Below are positions 20,537 to 26,741 of a stretch of DNA of 26,741 nt, in pieces. The notes beneath the pieces were generated by a model. That model made no database searches and had not been told where the DNA came from. It saw only the letters and a program-made list of their open reading frames with translations. The stretch comes from a virus: positions 1 through 26,741 of the IMG/VR virus record IMGVR_UViG_3300030329_004073, one strand, 5' to 3'. Within the stretch, counting starts at the first letter, position 1; each line of letters opens with the position of its first letter. A program made the position numbers and the translations under genes.

Positions 20537-20867
20537 AAATGAAATGAATATAATAATGAAAAGAATCTTTAATATTGTTTCTGATACGAGAGATGCTGGT
20601 CAAAAGGAGTACGCAAGAGATTCAGATAATGTGTTTGCAAACTTTGAGAGAGTAGCATCGTTCACAAATACTTCAAGAGAGAAAGCTCTTCTTACATATA
20701 TGATTAAGCATATCGATGGATTGTGTGCATATGCTGATGGTCATCGCTCTCAAAGAGAGAATGTAAGAGGTAGGCTTACTGATATTATAGTATATTGTGC
20801 GTTGTTTTGGGGAATGGTAGAAGATAACGAAAACACTATAGCAGAAAAGGAGAGTTTAAATGGGTAG
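20529..20867 (+). CDS. Helical protein, possibly nucleotide-modification associated (DUF1599-like)
   Basis: I place the start at GTG 20529 with AGGAG 8 nt upstream, giving 112 residues (MHRNEMNIIMKRIFNIVSDT). ATGs at 20544 or 20502 are alternatives without as good a site. The body reads KEYARDSDNVFANFERVASF ... ALLTYMIKHIDGLCAYADGH ... RENVRGRLTDIIVYCALFWG. This 'K.k.Ya....~~.nF........~......~KH..~i...........~.~.DliNY..L' layout is that of small all-helical phage proteins related by pattern to DUF1599, which accompany nucleotide-modifying enzymes. The acid residues expected for pyrophosphohydrolase activity (D in GRLTDII, the KH pair) are partly present. Function is tentative. Confidence 0.55.
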   Translation: MHRNEMNIIMKRIFNIVSDTRDAGQKEYARDSDNVFANFERVASFTNTSREKALLTYMIKHIDGLCAYADGHRSQRENVRGRLTDIIVYCALFWGMVEDNENTIAEKESLNG

Positions 20868-21063
20868 AGCAATAAAGATGGAAAATGAACTTGATAGTTT
20901 AAAAATGAGAGTTAAAAATATTGAATCAGCATTATCTAAGGTAATAGATGTAGTAGATGCTATGGAAGAAAAAGCTGTGACAACAAAACCAGTCAAAAAG
21001 GAGAAGAAGAATGCCAAAAAAGAAAAAGCCAACGATAAAGGAAATGGAGATAGTAACGAGTAA
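20860..21063 (+). CDS. Coiled-coil protein with a lysine-rich tail
   Basis: A 67-residue protein with AAGGAG 7 nt before ATG 20860. Residues 7-37 form a clear coiled coil (ENELDSLKMRVKNIESALSK then VIDVVDAMEEK); residues 42-67 are a K/E/N-rich disordered tail. It is likely an oligomerising or adaptor peptide. It overlaps the previous gene by 8 bases and the next, in another frame, by 53 bases. Confidence 0.65.
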   Translation: MGRAIKMENELDSLKMRVKNIESALSKVIDVVDAMEEKAVTTKPVKKEKKNAKKEKANDKGNGDSNE

Positions 21064-21268
21064 CATTATCCATGACCTTCAACTTATAAATCAGAAAGCC
21101 GATGCAGCATTCTGGGGACTGAGGAATCTAGTAGAGTTTTTAGGGAAGACAGAAGAGTTTGATAAATGGTTGCAAAAAATAAAAGAAAAAGCTGAAAAGG
21201 AGCATAATGAAAGATTTGAGTCTGATAAAGCCTCTGGTGAAGCAGATAGTATCAAGAGCGATAAATGA
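21011..21268 (+). CDS. Small helical protein, overlapping start
   Basis: An 85-residue protein beginning MPKKKKPTIKEMEIVTSNII, with AAGGAG 6 nt before ATG 21011, inside the end of the coiled-coil gene. The middle holds LQLINQKADAAFWGLRNLVE then FLGKTEEFDKWL, an amphipathic helical hairpin; the tail is charged (KEKAEKEHNERFESDKASGE). No family recognised. The strong ribosome site and the readable fold make it credible despite the large overlaps at both ends (53 and 62 bases). Confidence 0.65.
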   Translation: MPKKKKPTIKEMEIVTSNIIHDLQLINQKADAAFWGLRNLVEFLGKTEEFDKWLQKIKEKAEKEHNERFESDKASGEADSIKSDK

Positions 21269-21407
21269 TAATAATTGGGGATTATATCTAAAATCTGACC
21301 CTTTAACGAAAGTTCCAATACAAGAGGGGACTTCAATGTTTAAAATTACAGATGTAGATATGGAAGAATTATTAAATGCTATTGAGAATACTGAACTAGA
21401 GGATTAA
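21207..21407 (+). CDS. Small unknown protein, start uncertain
   Basis: A 66-residue reading from ATG 21207 (MKDLSLIKPLVKQIVSRAIN ...) with AAGGAG 5 nt upstream, overlapping the previous gene by 62 bases. A second start, ATG 21336 (MFKITDVDMEELLNAIENTE), has GAGGGG 7 nt upstream and would give a 23-residue acidic peptide. The ending (ENTELED) is acidic. No family recognised. The gene is followed directly by the methyltransferase start at 21409, to which it is coupled. Confidence 0.5.
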   Translation: MKDLSLIKPLVKQIVSRAINDNNWGLYLKSDPLTKVPIQEGTSMFKITDVDMEELLNAIENTELED

Positions 21408-21408
21408 T

Positions 21409-22218
21409 ATGATATATGAAGGGAATGTGTTGGACATACTTCCGACACTTGAAAAGGAGACAGTTCAATCTGTGGTAACATCTCCACCATATTGGGGTCT
21501 CCGAGATTATGACAATGATGGGCAACTTGGACAGGAGGAGTTACCAGAAGAGTTCATTGAGAAACTTGTAAATATTTTCTCCTTAGTAGGTGATGTCCTA
21601 AAACAGGACGGAACCCTTTGGATTAATCTTGGAGACACATATTATGGACCAAAAGGTGGACACTATGATAAGAATAGTATTACCAATGATGATACTGGCA
21701 CCAAATACAGAGAGAAAAGAAAAGCTCCACCCAAGCATGATTATATTAAAACAGGAGACTTAGTAGGAGTTCCTTGGAAATTTGCTATTGAGATGCAGAA
21801 GAAAGGATGGTATCTAAGAAATGATATCATATGGCACAAACCCAACCCTATGCCAGAGGCGGTTAATAATAGGTTGTGTAAATCTCATGAACATATATTC
21901 CTATTTACAAAAATAAAAAGTGGGTACTATTTTAATGCAGATGCCATACGCAAGAATGATGTTCGCAAGACTGATGTTTGGTCGATGAACACCTCCTCCT
22001 TTGCAGGTGCCCACTTTGCAGTATTCCCAAAAGAATTACCTGCTATATGCATTTTAGCTGGAACAAAAGAAGGAGATGTAGTACTAGACCCATTTATGGG
22101 TAGCGGAACCACTGCTTATGTGGCACAAGAATTGAGTAGAAAGTGGATTGGAGTAGAACTAAATCCCGATTACATAAAGATAATCAAAGAAAGAACACAA
22201 CAACAAACACTGTTTTAG
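21409..22218 (+). CDS. DNA methyltransferase (N4-cytosine/N6-adenine, beta class)
   Basis: A 269-residue AdoMet-dependent DNA methyltransferase that protects phage DNA. The catalytic motif comes first: VVTSPPYWGLRDY at residues 22-34 (SPPY is usual for N4-cytosine and some N6-adenine enzymes). The AdoMet-binding motif is near the C-terminus: VVLDPFMGSGTTAYVAQELS at 224-243, with ELNPDY at 250-255. That order, catalytic then binding motif, is the beta class. Middle region motifs WYLRNDIIWHKPNPMPE (134-150) and HIFLFTK (162-168) also fit. No restriction enzyme is next to it, so it is an orphan enzyme. The recognition sequence cannot be read from the protein. Start ATG 21409 with GAGGA upstream. 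Confidence 0.9.
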   Translation: MIYEGNVLDILPTLEKETVQSVVTSPPYWGLRDYDNDGQLGQEELPEEFIEKLVNIFSLVGDVLKQDGTLWINLGDTYYGPKGGHYDKNSITNDDTGTKYREKRKAPPKHDYIKTGDLVGVPWKFAIEMQKKGWYLRNDIIWHKPNPMPEAVNNRLCKSHEHIFLFTKIKSGYYFNADAIRKNDVRKTDVWSMNTSSFAGAHFAVFPKELPAICILAGTKEGDVVLDPFMGSGTTAYVAQELSRKWIGVELNPDYIKIIKERTQQQTLF

Positions 22219-22226
22219 GGGGTTAA

Positions 22227-23585
22227 ATGGAACATATACCTATTGACAATAGGACGGAGAACTCTGTCCTAGGGGGACTTATTACTTATCCAAAATATTA
22301 TGATAAGGTTGTCCCATACATAGCAACAGATGAAGTCTTTGTACAAACAAGAGCTAGGCGATTGTGGAAAAAGATTTCTAAAATGATTCGAGATAATAAA
22401 CAGATAGATATGGTAACAATGTGTCAAAGCATAGCAGATGGAGATAGGGGTCAAGGATTAACTCAATCTTATATCGTTGATTGCACATCAGACATTCCTT
22501 TGCAAGACATGATTGAAGTTTATGCTAAGACTCTATATGAAAAGTATCTCATACGAATAGTAGTATCAACAACTGATAAGATAAAAGAAGAAGCTCTTAA
22601 GAATGGTGATGATGTGTATGGATTATTAACAGAAACACATACAACTATTGGAGAGTTAATATCCATCAATCCATCAGAAGAGTACGATATAGATAACTTG
22701 CTTGGAGATACTATTGATAGTTTAAAGAACAAGGAAACCAAGCTAGTTAAAACTGGACTCAAGAAAATAGATTCCTTTGCAGGTGGATTAACTAGGGGTG
22801 AGATAACTATTGTAGGTGGAAGACCAGGTCATGGTAAAACTACATTTCTGATTAACTTAGTAAGCAAAATGAGAGGTGAAGGGCATAGATGTATGCTATT
22901 TAATAGGGAGTTACCTAATAGTGAGGTGATTAAAAAGCTCATATGTAGGGAATCTAGGCATCTTTCTTATACTATGGTACGTAAGGGTATCTTTTCGGAT
23001 TTCGAGTTAAATGAGCTTGAAAAAACTAAGAAAGTTATATGTGAAAAATATAATGCTAATGATTTTAAGATGTATGATAACATAAAGAACTTTGCAAAGA
23101 CAGCAGCAGAGGTAAAGAAATTTAAACCAGATGTCGTATTTGATGACTATATTCAGTTGATTGATGGAGCGGCGATTAGTAAGGATGACAACAGGAGATT
23201 GCAATTAGAAAGATTGGTAAATGATTATAAATGGTTAGCTAAAGAAAATGGTTGCGCAGTAATATTAGCATCTCAGCTTAATAGATATTTGGAGGCTAGG
23301 GGTAAAGGTGCAAGACCACAATTATCGGACCTTGCTGAGAGTGGAGCGATAGAACAAGTAGCAGAGAATGTATTCTTTGTATACTATGGATATAAAGCAT
23401 ATCCTGATAAGTTTGATGCGACAGAGTTAACAATGGTTGCAAGCAAAGTAAGGTATGGGGAGACTGGAGACTCCGTACTATATTTTGATGGAGACAAGTG
23501 TTTAATTGATGACGATAGAATAACAACAGAGGTTACAAATGAGAGCAAGCAAGAAAAGAAAAGTCCCGAGGAACTCCCATTCTAA
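22227..23585 (+). CDS. dnaB: Replicative DNA helicase, DnaB family
   Basis: A 452-residue hexameric helicase that unwinds the fork. N-terminal domain: IDNRTENSVLGGLITYPKYY (residues 6-25), as in DnaB. RecA-like core: Walker A 198-205 (GRPGHGKT), Walker B with D306/D307 (VVFDDYIQLID), sensor glutamine Q350 (ILASQLNR), and RPQLSDLAESGAIEQVAENV (363-382), the arginine/glutamate signature of DnaB C-terminal domains. It ends SPEELPF, an acidic tip like that of the window's SSB (DDIPF). The start has GGGGG 4 nt upstream. A helicase loader is not recognised nearby. The end overlaps the resolvase gene by 47 bases. Confidence 0.93.
   Translation: MEHIPIDNRTENSVLGGLITYPKYYDKVVPYIATDEVFVQTRARRLWKKISKMIRDNKQIDMVTMCQSIADGDRGQGLTQSYIVDCTSDIPLQDMIEVYAKTLYEKYLIRIVVSTTDKIKEEALKNGDDVYGLLTETHTTIGELISINPSEEYDIDNLLGDTIDSLKNKETKLVKTGLKKIDSFAGGLTRGEITIVGGRPGHGKTTFLINLVSKMRGEGHRCMLFNRELPNSEVIKKLICRESRHLSYTMVRKGIFSDFELNELEKTKKVICEKYNANDFKMYDNIKNFAKTAAEVKKFKPDVVFDDYIQLIDGAAISKDDNRRLQLERLVNDYKWLAKENGCAVILASQLNRYLEARGKGARPQLSDLAESGAIEQVAENVFFVYYGYKAYPDKFDATELTMVASKVRYGETGDSVLYFDGDKCLIDDDRITTEVTNESKQEKKSPEELPF
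22239..22271 (+). repeat. Two overlapping palindromes at the helicase start
   Basis: CCTATTG-A-CAATAGG (22239-22253) is a perfect 7-bp inverted repeat with a 1-base centre. It shares its last bases with TAGGACGGA/TCTGTCCTA (22250-22258 with 22263-22271), 9 bp with one G-T. As RNA the two hairpins exclude each other. A short GTCC/GGAC pair follows. Located at codons 5-15 of the helicase. May be a binding site, origin part or attenuator. Confidence 0.45.
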
Positions 23586-24030
23586 ATTATATATTGGAAT
23601 AGACCCAGGGAAATCTGGTGCCATAGCATCTTTAAATTCCCATATGAAAGCATGGAAGTGCCCAGACAATGCAAATGATATGCATAGATTGTTTGAGTTG
23701 ATTACATATGGAGTATCAGGTGCCGAGATTAAGGTTGTAATGGAAAAGGTTTGGGCGAGACCTAACAACGCATCACGAGCAGCATTCAATTACGGAGTTA
23801 ATTATGGGCAATGGTTGGGTGTTATGGCTGGTTTTGAAATTGAACCAGAGTTAATGCTTCCTGCTAATTGGATGAAGTTTTATGGGATGAAAAAGGGTAT
23901 GGAATATAAAGACAGAAAGAAATGGTTAAAGGCTAAGGCTCAAGAGCTTTATCCTAAATTAAAAGTAACACTTACAAATGCTGATGCTATCTTAATAGCA
24001 CATTACTTGAAGGAGAGGGATGTTCACTAA
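23539..24030 (+). CDS. RuvC-like Holliday-junction resolvase
   Basis: A 163-residue RNase H-fold nuclease. Three acidic metal ligands are in place: D22 (IGIDPGKSGAIA, residues 19-30), E69 (VVMEKVW) and D149 (NADAILIAHYL, 147-157). This layout is that of phage RuvC/RusA-replacing resolvases, which cut branched DNA formed in recombination and clear it before packaging. The basic N-terminus (MRASKKRKVPRNSHSK) overlaps the helicase tail in another frame. The start ATG 23539 has GAGG 6 nt upstream. Length normal for the family. Confidence 0.85.
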   Translation: MRASKKRKVPRNSHSKLYIGIDPGKSGAIASLNSHMKAWKCPDNANDMHRLFELITYGVSGAEIKVVMEKVWARPNNASRAAFNYGVNYGQWLGVMAGFEIEPELMLPANWMKFYGMKKGMEYKDRKKWLKAKAQELYPKLKVTLTNADAILIAHYLKERDVH

Positions 24031-24160
24031 AAAGTTTAAAGATTCAAGAAGTCCTGGTAAATGCAAGTATTGTGGAAAAGGAAAACTTCATTGGTCTTAC
24101 ACTCAATGGGGGTGGTTACTTTTTAATAAAAAGACTGGCAAGCGACATAAGTGCCGATAA
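24020..24160 (+). CDS. 46-residue zinc-finger protein
   Basis: ATG 24020, overlapping the resolvase end by 11 bases, with GGAGAGG immediately upstream. The product starts MFTKKFKDSRSPGKCKYCGK; CKYC at 15-18 and H43/C45 at the C-terminus (RHKCR) could hold one zinc ion. It has a short aromatic middle (LHWSYTQWGWLLF). It is strongly basic. Small zinc proteins of this sort occur between nuclease genes of phages; no function known. The end overlaps the GTG start of the next gene. Confidence 0.7.
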   Translation: MFTKKFKDSRSPGKCKYCGKGKLHWSYTQWGWLLFNKKTGKRHKCR

Positions 24161-24618
24161 AATTAACAGATATCTACGATGCTTTTGGTGAGCTTTCAGT
24201 TGTAGATATGAAAGGGAGAATTGTTTCTGTGGATTATGAAGAATTAAAGAAGTTTGACTTGGATTTAGAATTTGGCAAAATTGGAGAGGATTTTACTCAA
24301 TCCTTGTTTACTGATAACACAATGGTAGAAGTTAAGACAGAACGTGATATATGGAAGAATACAGGTAACATTGCAATTGAAATCAGATGCAATGGAAAAC
24401 CATCTGGAATATCAACCACTGGTTCGGAGAATTGGGTGCATTTACTTAGTTATGATGGGGAGATAGTAGGTGGATTTATATTCAAGAGAGATTTACTTAG
24501 ACAGAAAATAAAAGATTTATTAGAACAAAAGAAAGCGAGAATCGTTATGGGTGGTGATTTCGATGCTAGTCAGATGGTTTTGATACCGATAAAGGAATTA
24601 TTTTCTAATGGTGGATAG
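24151..24618 (+). CDS. PD-(D/E)XK endonuclease-like protein
   Basis: A 155-residue protein starting at GTG 24151 by overlap with the previous gene (an internal ATG at codon 20 is the alternative; no clear ribosome site for either). Core motif: GEDFTQSLF (45-53, with E46), TMVEVKTERDIWKNTGNIAI (57-76, with E60 and K62), then GKPSGISTTGSENWVHL. The pattern 'E...D..vEvKtd...~tGn..iE...~g.psGi..t.ae.wv' is a known phage nuclease-like form of the PD-(D/E)XK fold. Target and role unknown; a DNA-processing enzyme fits next to the resolvase. Its last 21 bases overlap the convergent minus-strand gene. Confidence 0.7.
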   Translation: MPIKLTDIYDAFGELSVVDMKGRIVSVDYEELKKFDLDLEFGKIGEDFTQSLFTDNTMVEVKTERDIWKNTGNIAIEIRCNGKPSGISTTGSENWVHLLSYDGEIVGGFIFKRDLLRQKIKDLLEQKKARIVMGGDFDASQMVLIPIKELFSNGG

Positions 24619-26736
24619 GTTGGGGAAGTTAGAGTATTTCTTTCTTAGGCTAGAATCGTTCAGCATTCTTTTTATTTGTCTTGCTTGATATTGGACATGT
24701 TTATCTAGAGTTATTGCATCTTGTTCGTACCCTTTTCCGCCTTGTTTTAGGTATCTCAAAAACTCATCTCTTTTAGAAACAGCTCTATTTGATTTTAAAT
24801 CTTGGACAGATAGATTGTTTAAAGGACTTGTCCATTTTGAAGATGATACTATTTGATTTACTATCTGACGATGTAACTTAGCTAAGAATACTGGCACACC
24901 AGATGTTGTATTCCCACTAACAGCTTCATCCATTAAGAAATCATAAGTTACAAATGCCTCTCTCATCACATCTTCTTTGTTGCCAAAATAAATAGCATTT
25001 TTTAGATTTCTATAATAAGGAGCTTTCTCACTTGCTTGCTGGCTTCCATTTAATCTAGAGTATCCTTTATCATTCATAAATGAACTTCTAAGTGTTTTAA
25101 TTCTTTTATCCATAGAATAATGTGGGGACTGTTTATTTATATACTTCTGAAATTGCCCAGCTACAACTACAGACCTAGTAAGCCAATCTTCAAGTGCTTG
25201 GTCCCAAGACTTTGTCTTATCAATCCATGCCCATGCATTTTCTCTTGCATTCTGTAAATTCCTAAGTATAATAGGCTCCATTATAGGGATAAAGGACACT
25301 TCTCTATCAGATTGCCCAACCCCTAAAGGAGCTGTAAATAATCCACCATATGGACTTATAACTTCACCCACAACTCCAGCAAATTCTCCTCTCCATAAAT
25401 ACTGCATTGCTATATCTAGGTCCGTACTGTGAGAATGTGGAGGTTCAACATCAAAGAAATAATCGTACATATTATATAATGCGTACCCAGAGAGACCATG
25501 CCCAATCGCCGCCTTTACAAGTGGCATAATATTACCTTCCATTGCTGGTCTATAAATATTTTTATAACTATCAACAGTTGTTACGTAAGCCATTCTCATA
25601 AATAAAGTTGCAGCTCTACCTTCAGGGGATGTTCCCCATAATGGCAATAGTCCTGTCGAAGTACCGCCAGCCGACTTAACATGAGAATAATGCTCTGCTT
25701 GGGATAATAGTTCATCAAACCTTGCTCTATCTTTTGCTGTTTTTAGTTTTGTTGTCTCTAGGAATCGAATATCACTATCACTCATTTCAAGTGTCTCATG
25801 TAAATATCTTCTTATTCTCTTTTTATTTGCGGATATTTTAAACATTCCATGCTCACCACGAAGTTTTCCTAATAGATTTTGATAATGAAGTTTCCCAGCA
25901 TGTGATACAACCATTCTATTTACTTGCTCTGTTATACCCATGAGATTCCATTTAAATAAATGCCTAGAGGCAGTTTTCATTACAGAATAACTTTCTCCAG
26001 CCTCACGAGCTAATTGCTTTGTTCCATATTCTAGTTGTCCTTTTTCTCGTGCCTCTGCGAACGATTTTATTGGAGATGACAGCACTTTCGCAATCCCAGC
26101 CATAGTATTCATTGTCCCATACACAGCTACTGAACGTGGAATTTGAATTAGAACATTCTTTACTCCAGACAATGGAGATGAAAGTCCAGCCATAGCATTT
26201 ACATTAGTAATAGCTCCAACTGTTTTATAAAAATCTTTTTTAAGTCTATCTCTAGCAGTTCCTTCGAGTCCAAGTTCTCTTTCGATAGTCGCCTTAGCGT
26301 ACCAAGCCATATCCTTGTCACCGCTCTTTATTAGGTCAAGCTTAGATGCAGCAGTCTCACCTATACCAAATTTTCTTCCTACACTGGTATATTCTGGCAT
26401 AAATCTTAATACAGCTAGATACTTAGACATGCTGTTAACATACTCTTCTATTGTGTTTTCAAACTTAGTTTCCATTACTCTTATTTTTCGACCATCAGAA
26501 GTTTCTTTATATTCAGGAAGAATAACTCCTCTTTCTTTTAAGTAGTTATTAGACATATACATTCTTGACTGTTGAAGAGATTGCCAAATACTATCTTTAA
26601 CTTCTGCTATAAATTTTGGGTCATTCACATACTCATTTACCTTCTGGTCAAATTTACCCTCACCTCTCTTAAAACCATTTTTAATCGCTTTAGCTTCTGC
26701 TGTGGTTTTAATGTTAGCCTCAACCAACTCATTCAT
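24598..26736 (-). CDS. Large virion-associated/polyvalent-type protein, possibly N-truncated by the edge
   Basis: At least 712 residues, minus strand. The ATG at 26736 is only 5 bases from the window edge and no stop lies beyond it, so the true start may be outside. The protein is long, basic and mostly helical. Stretches such as GLSSPLSGVKNVLIQIPRSV, LMGITEQVNRMVVSHAGKLH and AAIGHGLSGYALYNMYDYFF recall C-terminal parts of the very large 'polyvalent' or internal virion proteins that phages inject with DNA. No catalytic motif is seen; a hydrophobic helix around residue 410-425 could contact membrane. It is the first evidence of a second leftward unit, convergent with the early operon. No terminator stem is visible between the two. 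Confidence 0.55.
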   Translation of the reverse strand: MNELVEANIKTTAEAKAIKNGFKRGEGKFDQKVNEYVNDPKFIAEVKDSIWQSLQQSRMYMSNNYLKERGVILPEYKETSDGRKIRVMETKFENTIEEYVNSMSKYLAVLRFMPEYTSVGRKFGIGETAASKLDLIKSGDKDMAWYAKATIERELGLEGTARDRLKKDFYKTVGAITNVNAMAGLSSPLSGVKNVLIQIPRSVAVYGTMNTMAGIAKVLSSPIKSFAEAREKGQLEYGTKQLAREAGESYSVMKTASRHLFKWNLMGITEQVNRMVVSHAGKLHYQNLLGKLRGEHGMFKISANKKRIRRYLHETLEMSDSDIRFLETTKLKTAKDRARFDELLSQAEHYSHVKSAGGTSTGLLPLWGTSPEGRAATLFMRMAYVTTVDSYKNIYRPAMEGNIMPLVKAAIGHGLSGYALYNMYDYFFDVEPPHSHSTDLDIAMQYLWRGEFAGVVGEVISPYGGLFTAPLGVGQSDREVSFIPIMEPIILRNLQNARENAWAWIDKTKSWDQALEDWLTRSVVVAGQFQKYINKQSPHYSMDKRIKTLRSSFMNDKGYSRLNGSQQASEKAPYYRNLKNAIYFGNKEDVMREAFVTYDFLMDEAVSGNTTSGVPVFLAKLHRQIVNQIVSSSKWTSPLNNLSVQDLKSNRAVSKRDEFLRYLKQGGKGYEQDAITLDKHVQYQARQIKRMLNDSSLRKKYSNFPNLSTIRK

Positions 26737-26741
26737 AATAT

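Noticed and set aside
21409-22218. Full restriction-modification system
   Set aside because: No nuclease gene with restriction features lies next to the methyltransferase; the 24151 nuclease is 2 kb away and resembles DNA-processing proteins.
25769-25781. A sixth copy of the TCACTATCAC word
   Set aside because: It encodes Ser-Asp-Ser-Asp on the opposite strand inside a coding region, differs at base 11 and is not near a start codon.

Overview
The window is an AT-rich (by eye about one third G+C) piece of a tailed double-stranded DNA phage. Large terminase, P22-type portal, scaffold, HK97-fold capsid, DnaB-type helicase, RuvC-like resolvase and a single-strand annealing protein are all recognisable. 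No integrase, tRNA, rRNA, IS element or CRISPR array is visible. Clear Shine-Dalgarno sites before most genes, sigma-70-like promoter boxes and an M15-type endolysin suggest a Gram-negative host, perhaps aquatic. The host itself cannot be named from the sequence.

Layout. (1) 1-11556, all on the minus strand: the packaging/head operon. In transcription order it holds the small terminase, a zinc-ribbon protein, an unknown protein, an M15 peptidase (endolysin), a small unknown, a 676-aa protein with an HEADH zinc-protease motif, the large terminase, portal, scaffold, major capsid protein, a likely decoration protein, two small proteins and the start of a further gene that runs off the left edge. 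Tail genes are probably beyond that edge. (2) 11557-12826: a control region. A near-consensus plus-strand promoter opens onto about 200 nt of strongly foldable RNA and then an 86-aa ORF. Facing it are two small minus-strand genes with their own terminator. Between them lie a C-rich tract and an almost pure A/T tract, followed by a second plus-strand promoter. (3) 12827-17754, plus strand: a tightly overlapping series of small early genes (zinc-binding, coiled-coil and one-helix membrane proteins). (4) 17755-24618, plus strand: promoter, ribbon-helix-helix-like protein, Cas4/RecB-like Fe-S nuclease, Sak3-type annealing protein, SSB, small accessory genes, DNA methyltransferase, DnaB helicase, RuvC-like resolvase, zinc-finger protein and a second PD-(D/E)XK nuclease. 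This is a replication-recombination cassette. No DNA polymerase or primase is seen, so these come from the host or from outside the window. (5) 24598-26741, minus strand: the C-terminal 712 residues or more of a large, probably virion-associated protein, convergent with the early operon.

Most unusual signals: an 11-base motif, TCACTATCACA, occurs five times, all plus-strand and all in the early region, four of them 12-19 nt before a start codon. There are three GC-richer structured RNA segments (11620-11832, 14112-14197, 20120-20243). The DnaB helicase carries an SSB-like acidic C-terminal tip. A dozen genes of 20-57 codons fall below usual ORF cut-offs and were recovered by reading start sites, stops and overlaps directly.
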